Assembly (NCBI RefSeq): GCF_022836875.1
Contig: NZ_CP090376.1
Span: 2,542,001 to 2,606,000 of the forward strand
Reading direction: 5' to 3'
Source: Flavobacterium enshiense
Lineage (GTDB): Bacteria; Bacteroidota; Bacteroidia; Flavobacteriales; Flavobacteriaceae
DNA length: 64,000 nt
Numbering within the stretch: the first letter of the stretch is position 1; every line of letters begins with the position of its first letter. Shown here one piece after another: positions 60,751 through 64,000 of this stretch. The position numbers and the translations under genes are program-made. The notes below the pieces were generated by a model. That model saw only the letters and a list, made by a program, of their open reading frames with translations, was not told the DNA's origin and searched no databases.

Positions 60751-62160
60751 TTAGAAAATCACTAATTTACCTGTCTTTAGAATTTCATTCTTTTCGAATA
60801 ATTCATAAAAATAAAAGCCTTTTGGTTCATTTCTTAAGTCAATTTCGAATTTACTAGTATCATTTATTCGTCTTTCATATACCTTCTGGCCGAAAGAATT
60901 ATATATTATGATACTTTTATTTATAATCCTTTCACGAGATGATTGTTCGATATAAAAAACACCATTATTAGGATTCGGATAAATCTCAATGCCTTTTGTT
61001 TTCACATTTTCTTCAAGCCCCAATGTTTCACATAGGGTAGTGAATTGAAGATATGATAAACCACTGCCTGGTCCATTACCCTGTTGACCATAAGAATCAT
61101 TACCCATAACTATTGCAGTCCCATTATTTTTCTGAAATACTGAAGTTCCCCAACCCGCCGATATATGTATTATATCACTTATACCGGTAACTTGTCCTGG
61201 AAGATCTCTATAACTACCATATGAAGATCCCCACCCTAATTCTCCAGAATAATTATATCCGCAAGACCAGGCTGTACCGTCATTTTTTAAAAACAACGAA
61301 TGAGCGTAAGCTGATATTTTAACAACATTATTAATCGCAACTTGAACTACAGTATTTGTAGTTGTTGATTGAGATGACGATCCTAATGCCCCAAAATAAT
61401 CATCTCCACACGCGAAAACTGTTCCATCACTTTTAAGAAACAAAGAATGATTTTGTCCAGCTGCTATTGCAATTACATTATTGAGATACATGATCTGAAT
61501 GGGCATCATTGAACCACCATAAGTTCCATTTCCCAACTCTCCATAATTATTTGAGCCGCACGCCCATACCGTTCCATCTCTTTTTAAGAACAATGCATGA
61601 TTTTGTCCTGCCGAAATAGAAATAATATCACTCAGAGAGCTAATTTGTACAGGTATATTTTTACCCAAATGTGCTTGGGGACCAAGACCTAATTCTCCAA
61701 TATCCTCGCGACCACAAGCCCAAACTGTTCCGTCATTCTTTAAAAATAATGAATAAGTTTCACCACCGTCGATAGCAACAATATCGCTCAGGGAATTTAT
61801 TTGAACCGGGGTATTTCTGTTAATGTATGTACCATCACCCAATTGGCCCCTATCATTTTTTCCTGAAGCCCAGACAGTTCCGTCATTTTTTAAAAACAGC
61901 GAATGATATTCACCTCCGTCCGTGGTCTTAACGTTAGTAAAGGAGTTTAATTTAACCGGTGCATTTTTACTCACGGTAGTCCCGTCCCCTAATTGACCAA
62001 AATTATTCCTGCCCCATACCATCACATCAAAATTATCGCAAACTAGGGAGGCACTATACCCCCAAGCAGTGATTTTTTGTGCTTTTACAGTTCCGCTTAG
62101 ACAAATTAATATGTTTAGTAAAATATATGTTACTTTTTTATTCTTTTTGTATTTTATCAT
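60751..62160 (-). CDS. Secreted RCC1-repeat beta-propeller with T9SS domain
   Basis: This 469-residue protein has a signal peptide (YILLNILICLSGTVKAQ). Seven RCC1-type repeats follow, each near SLFLKNDGTVWACG and a xGQLGDGT/xGELGNGT turn, ending with IVMGNDSYGQQGNGPG; seven blades is the standard RCC1 propeller. The C-terminus is a T9SS sorting domain (IYPNPNNGVFYIEQ to KTGKLVIF). It should be a surface or secreted protein; binding partner unknown. It stands in a repeat-rich region. Confidence 0.92.
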   Translation of the reverse strand: MIKYKKNKKVTYILLNILICLSGTVKAQKITAWGYSASLVCDNFDVMVWGRNNFGQLGDGTTVSKNAPVKLNSFTNVKTTDGGEYHSLFLKNDGTVWASGKNDRGQLGDGTYINRNTPVQINSLSDIVAIDGGETYSLFLKNDGTVWACGREDIGELGLGPQAHLGKNIPVQISSLSDIISISAGQNHALFLKRDGTVWACGSNNYGELGNGTYGGSMMPIQIMYLNNVIAIAAGQNHSLFLKSDGTVFACGDDYFGALGSSSQSTTTNTVVQVAINNVVKISAYAHSLFLKNDGTAWSCGYNYSGELGWGSSYGSYRDLPGQVTGISDIIHISAGWGTSVFQKNNGTAIVMGNDSYGQQGNGPGSGLSYLQFTTLCETLGLEENVKTKGIEIYPNPNNGVFYIEQSSRERIINKSIIIYNSFGQKVYERRINDTSKFEIDLRNEPKGFYFYELFEKNEILKTGKLVIF

Positions 62161-62632
62161 TTAATCTTCTTTTTTACACTTATTTATTATTAGTCTAATA
62201 TTTTATTTTGCGAATGTAATAAAAAATGGAAAAAAGGCATAAGAAATAACTTCACAAAATAAGGGATGGTTATTAGAATTAGCAGAATAATGGCCTAGTT
62301 GCTCAAGCATCCCGCTACAGATAGCGCGGATTTGTAATCCGCGCTAACAATCCATCGCTAGCGCGAGCTTCCAGCTCTTGCAAATAAAGAGTTTACTTGT
62401 TTTAGAAATAGATATAAACTAGACTGCGGCCACGAGCAAGATACTCGCGGGAGCAAGAGCACGGTTTGCAAATCCGCGCTATCGGGAGCACAAATTACAC
62501 CCGAGACTTTATCCGAACTGACGAAGTAAATCCCCAACATCGGATAGCAATTGATTTAGAAAGATTGGAATAAATTTAAATTCAAATCACTGCAAATCAA
62601 ATACATACACCAAAAGATAACTGATTTTTCAT
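62161..62632. other. Repeat-rich non-coding region upstream of the RCC1-type gene
   Basis: No gene is supported in this stretch. It holds a perfect 11-bp inverted repeat, TAGCGCGGATT/AATCCGCGCTA (62322-62346), the 92-base element copy at 62363-62454, the AATCCGCGCTATCG core at 62471-62484, and GACGAAGTAAATCC at 62520-62533, which is similar to 62913-62925. A TACATTCG -7-like element for the RCC1-type gene lies on the minus strand near 62210-62217. Confidence 0.7.
62363..62454. repeat. 92-base inverted-repeat element, copy 1
   Basis: It starts GCGAGC and ends with a complementary CTCGC followed by GGGAGC. An inner palindrome, AGTTTA/TAAACT, surrounds a conserved TGTTTTAGAAATAGAT core. It aligns without gaps to copy 2 at 73 of 92 positions. 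Confidence 0.8.
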
Positions 62633-62640
62633 TAAATTTG
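62633..62640 (+). promoter_or_regulatory. -7 promoter element of the 54-codon gene
   Basis: TAAATTTG matches the consensus, 16 bases before the ATG at 62657. Confidence 0.6.
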
Positions 62641-62656
62641 TTAAAATTATTACATC

Positions 62657-62821
62657 ATGAGTAATTTATTAAAAATAGTATGTTTGGTAAGTGGTGCTGT
62701 GGTGGCAGGTCTTCTTATTAAAAAATCACAAGAATCAGAAGAAGACAAATCCTCTGATTACAATAAGGGTTATATTGATGGTTATAATGATGGCTATGAT
62801 GAAGGTAGAAGTAGCTATTGA
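62657..62821 (+). CDS. Small 54-residue protein with GYxDGY repeat
   Basis: A short gene with a consensus promoter upstream and a strong hairpin just downstream. The product starts MSNLLKIVCLVSGAVVAGLL, one membrane or signal-anchor helix. An acidic linker (KKSQESEEDKSSD) and a repeat-like tail YNKGYIDGYNDGYDEGRSSY follow. The tail is rich in Gly, Tyr and Asp and resembles YxxGYxDG repeats that may bind metal or a surface. No function is known. It lies between the two 92-base elements. Confidence 0.65.
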   Translation: MSNLLKIVCLVSGAVVAGLLIKKSQESEEDKSSDYNKGYIDGYNDGYDEGRSSY

Positions 62822-62828
62822 TTCAAAA

Positions 62829-62869
62829 AGAAATACAAAGGGCAACATGATGTTTCCCTTTGTATTTCT
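62829..62869 (+). terminator. Strong hairpin after the 54-codon gene
   Basis: AGAAATACAAAGGG (62829-62842) pairs perfectly with CCCTTTGTATTTCT (62856-62869). The T-run is weak, but the place fits a terminator. Confidence 0.65.
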
Positions 62870-63209
62870 AATTACCCCATAACGAGGATTTGCGCATGAG
62901 CGAAAGCGAACCGACGAAGTAATCCGTGCCCCCGCTCCCGCGAGCATCTTGCTTGTGCACATAAAAAGTTTAGCTGTTTTAGAAATAGATTTAAACTAGA
63001 TTGCATCCACAAACTAGAAGCTCGCAGGAGCGGACGAAATAAAAAAATCTCAATTCTTTTTCTGACAAAAAATTGAGTTCCCTATTTAGACTAATAAAAT
63101 CCAATGAAAATTTTACACCTTTTTTAAATTATAAAATTTTACTAAAACACCACCCTATAGATTGATATTCAGCAAATTAAAAAGTATCTTTGATAAAAAA
63201 TAATCAGGT
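62870..63209. other. Repeat-bearing spacer after the 54-codon gene
   Basis: No gene is seen. It holds an ACCGACGAAGTAATCCGTGCC segment (62910-62930) related to 62515-62533, the second 92-base element, and AT-rich sequence up to the next gene. ATCTTTG at 63185-63191 is a weak -7-like match for that gene. Confidence 0.6.
62940..63031. repeat. 92-base inverted-repeat element, copy 2
   Basis: It has the same length and orientation as copy 1, with ends GCGAGC and GCTCGCAGGAGC and the same inner AGTTTA/TAAACT palindrome. The 19 differences from copy 1 are all substitutions. Confidence 0.8.
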
Positions 63210-63467
63210 ATGGAAAAAATTGATATTCTTTTCAATGATGAGATATTTGCAGTAAATATTTCAACAGAAAATGTGTTTCCAAACAATCTTATTAAAGTTG
63301 AGTTTGAAGATAATCGGGAATTATTGGGAATAATTGAATCACCGGTTTATATAGAAGAAAAAAACTGTATGTTGTCATTTACACATATTGATGTAAAAAA
63401 CCGCGATCAGTTAGATCTGTTAATAAGTTTTGTTTTAGGCATTGAAAGCCGCTACTTCGAGAACTGA
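63210..63467 (+). CDS. Hypothetical 85-residue protein
   Basis: This is a small acidic cytoplasmic protein: MEKIDILFNDEIFAVNISTENVFPNNLIKVEFEDNRELLGIIESP, with ENCMLSFTHIDVKNRDQLDLLISFVLG near the end. It has alternating beta and helix pattern, no signal and no membrane segment. I do not recognise the family. A short hairpin, AAAGTC/GACTTT (63490-63505), follows and may end the transcript. Confidence 0.7.
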   Translation: MEKIDILFNDEIFAVNISTENVFPNNLIKVEFEDNRELLGIIESPVYIEEKNCMLSFTHIDVKNRDQLDLLISFVLGIESRYFEN

Positions 63468-63539
63468 TAATTTTTAACCCTCTGCACGCAAAGTCAGGGG
63501 ACTTTTCACAATACTATTTAAAGTAAAAAATATAAAAGG

Positions 63540-63662
63540 CTACAGCAATACGTTGTGGTTTTTTATTTTTGTTCTATATACGAATCCGCAAAATCTCCCA
63601 CATTTGCACAGCAGAGGAATACGGGAGGATGTGTGTCTTGCTCTGCTATTATCCGATATACG
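63540..63662. other. Spacer with GC-richer inverted repeat before the YdeI gene
   Basis: GCAGAG (63610-63615) and CTCTGC (63641-63646) flank a GC-richer block unlike the AT-rich surroundings. It may be a leader structure or a repeat remnant. No coding frame is supported. Confidence 0.45.
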
Positions 63663-64000
63663 ATGAACAAAAGAGAACTGCTCTATTTTAAAAATACAGA
63701 TGAATGGCGGAAATGGTTGCATGAAAACCATAATTCGGCTGACGGAGTGTACCTCATTTTTTACAAAGTAGGCAGTTCATATGAAAGCATGCGATGGGAA
63801 GAAGCGGTTCAGGTAGCGCTTTGTTACGGATGGATTGATTCTACCGTTAAAAAACTGGATGATGAAAAACGACAACAGCTTTTTACACCCAGAAAAACCA
63901 AAAGCGTTTGGAGCAAAATAAACAAAGCGTATGTCGAGAAACTGATTGCAGAAAATTTAATGCATGAAAGCGGGTTGGCGAAAATTGAAATCGCCAAACA
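63663..64000 (+). CDS. YdeI/OmpD-associated family protein (3' partial)
   Basis: The frame starts at ATG 63663 and runs off the right edge after 112 codons. The product reads MNKRELLYFKNTDEWRKWLH, then GVYLIFYKVGSSYESMRWEEAVQVALCYGWIDS and FTPRKTKSVWSKINKAYVEKLI, the characteristic core of the YdeI-like family (bacteriocin-protection or OmpD-associated). The biochemical role is unknown. Orthologues have about 190 residues, so the C-terminal third is missing here. Confidence 0.9.
   Translation, partial: MNKRELLYFKNTDEWRKWLHENHNSADGVYLIFYKVGSSYESMRWEEAVQVALCYGWIDSTVKKLDDEKRQQLFTPRKTKSVWSKINKAYVEKLIAENLMHESGLAKIEIAK

Noticed and set aside
62691..62962. Overlapping frames of 63 and 75 codons around the 54-codon gene
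   Set aside because: They read the repeat and hairpin sequence in other frames. The 54-codon frame has the promoter, a sensible N-terminus and the terminator.
62363..63031. Possible CRISPR repeat pair or IS element
   Set aside because: Only two diverged copies 577 bases apart, and no transposase or cas gene nearby. A miniature hairpin element fits better.

Overview
The window is ordinary chromosome from a Flavobacterium-like member of the Flavobacteriaceae (Bacteroidota). This rests on four things seen in the sequence: the AT-rich composition; about twenty promoters matching the Bacteroidota -7 element TAnnTTTG with hardly any Shine-Dalgarno sequences; three secreted proteins with a type IX secretion (T9SS) C-terminal domain beginning IYPNP; and many gene families typical of flavobacteria (DUF4293 beside rho, rlmD-DUF6452-DUF6048, DUF6095-DUF1572, CCC-motif membrane proteins). 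I see no tRNA, rRNA, CRISPR array, insertion sequence or prophage. The left edge cuts an AraC-type regulator and the right edge cuts a YdeI-family gene.

Layout. 0-6 kb: AraC end, rRNA cytosine methyltransferase, secreted endonuclease I, a small membrane protein with an apparent ATA start, rho and DUF4293. 6-9 kb: a LuxR-type response regulator, an unknown 93-residue protein and a TPR histidine kinase, preceded by two tandem 18-bp palindromes. 9-14 kb: phosphodiesterase, a repeat-rich spacer, truA, an MsbA-like exporter and lpdA. 14-18 kb: a cupin, a DUF4242 protein and an Mla-type lipid-transport operon (permease, ATPase, MCE protein). 17.7-23.8 kb: cysteine desulfurase, EamA exporter, FucP-like sugar porter, Smr protein and small membrane proteins. 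23.9-30 kb: ornithine aminotransferase, then a PhoX-like lipoprotein next to a di-heme peroxidase with an imelysin-like N-terminus. 31-40.5 kb: rlmD operon, a second rRNA methyltransferase, a ZIP metal transporter, the murQ operon and TerC. 40.7-48.3 kb: topoisomerase IV genes parE and parC with a 3-kb ELWxxDGT-repeat T9SS gene between them. 48.5-60 kb: DUF2459, cyclase, FMN reductase, a large multi-PAS kinase with a stand-alone receiver, ychF, OmpA, META lipoprotein and SodC. 60-64 kb: a repeat-rich accessory end with a secreted RCC1-type propeller, an unknown family protein and several small genes.

No obviously new defence or biosynthetic system is present. The observations most worth following are: the palindrome-controlled three-gene signalling cluster; the imelysin-like/di-heme fusion beside a PhoX-like lipoprotein; the 92-bp inverted-repeat elements around a hidden 54-codon gene; hairpin and G-quadruplex-prone AGGGATA repeats; and a structured 130-bp spacer element before murQ.
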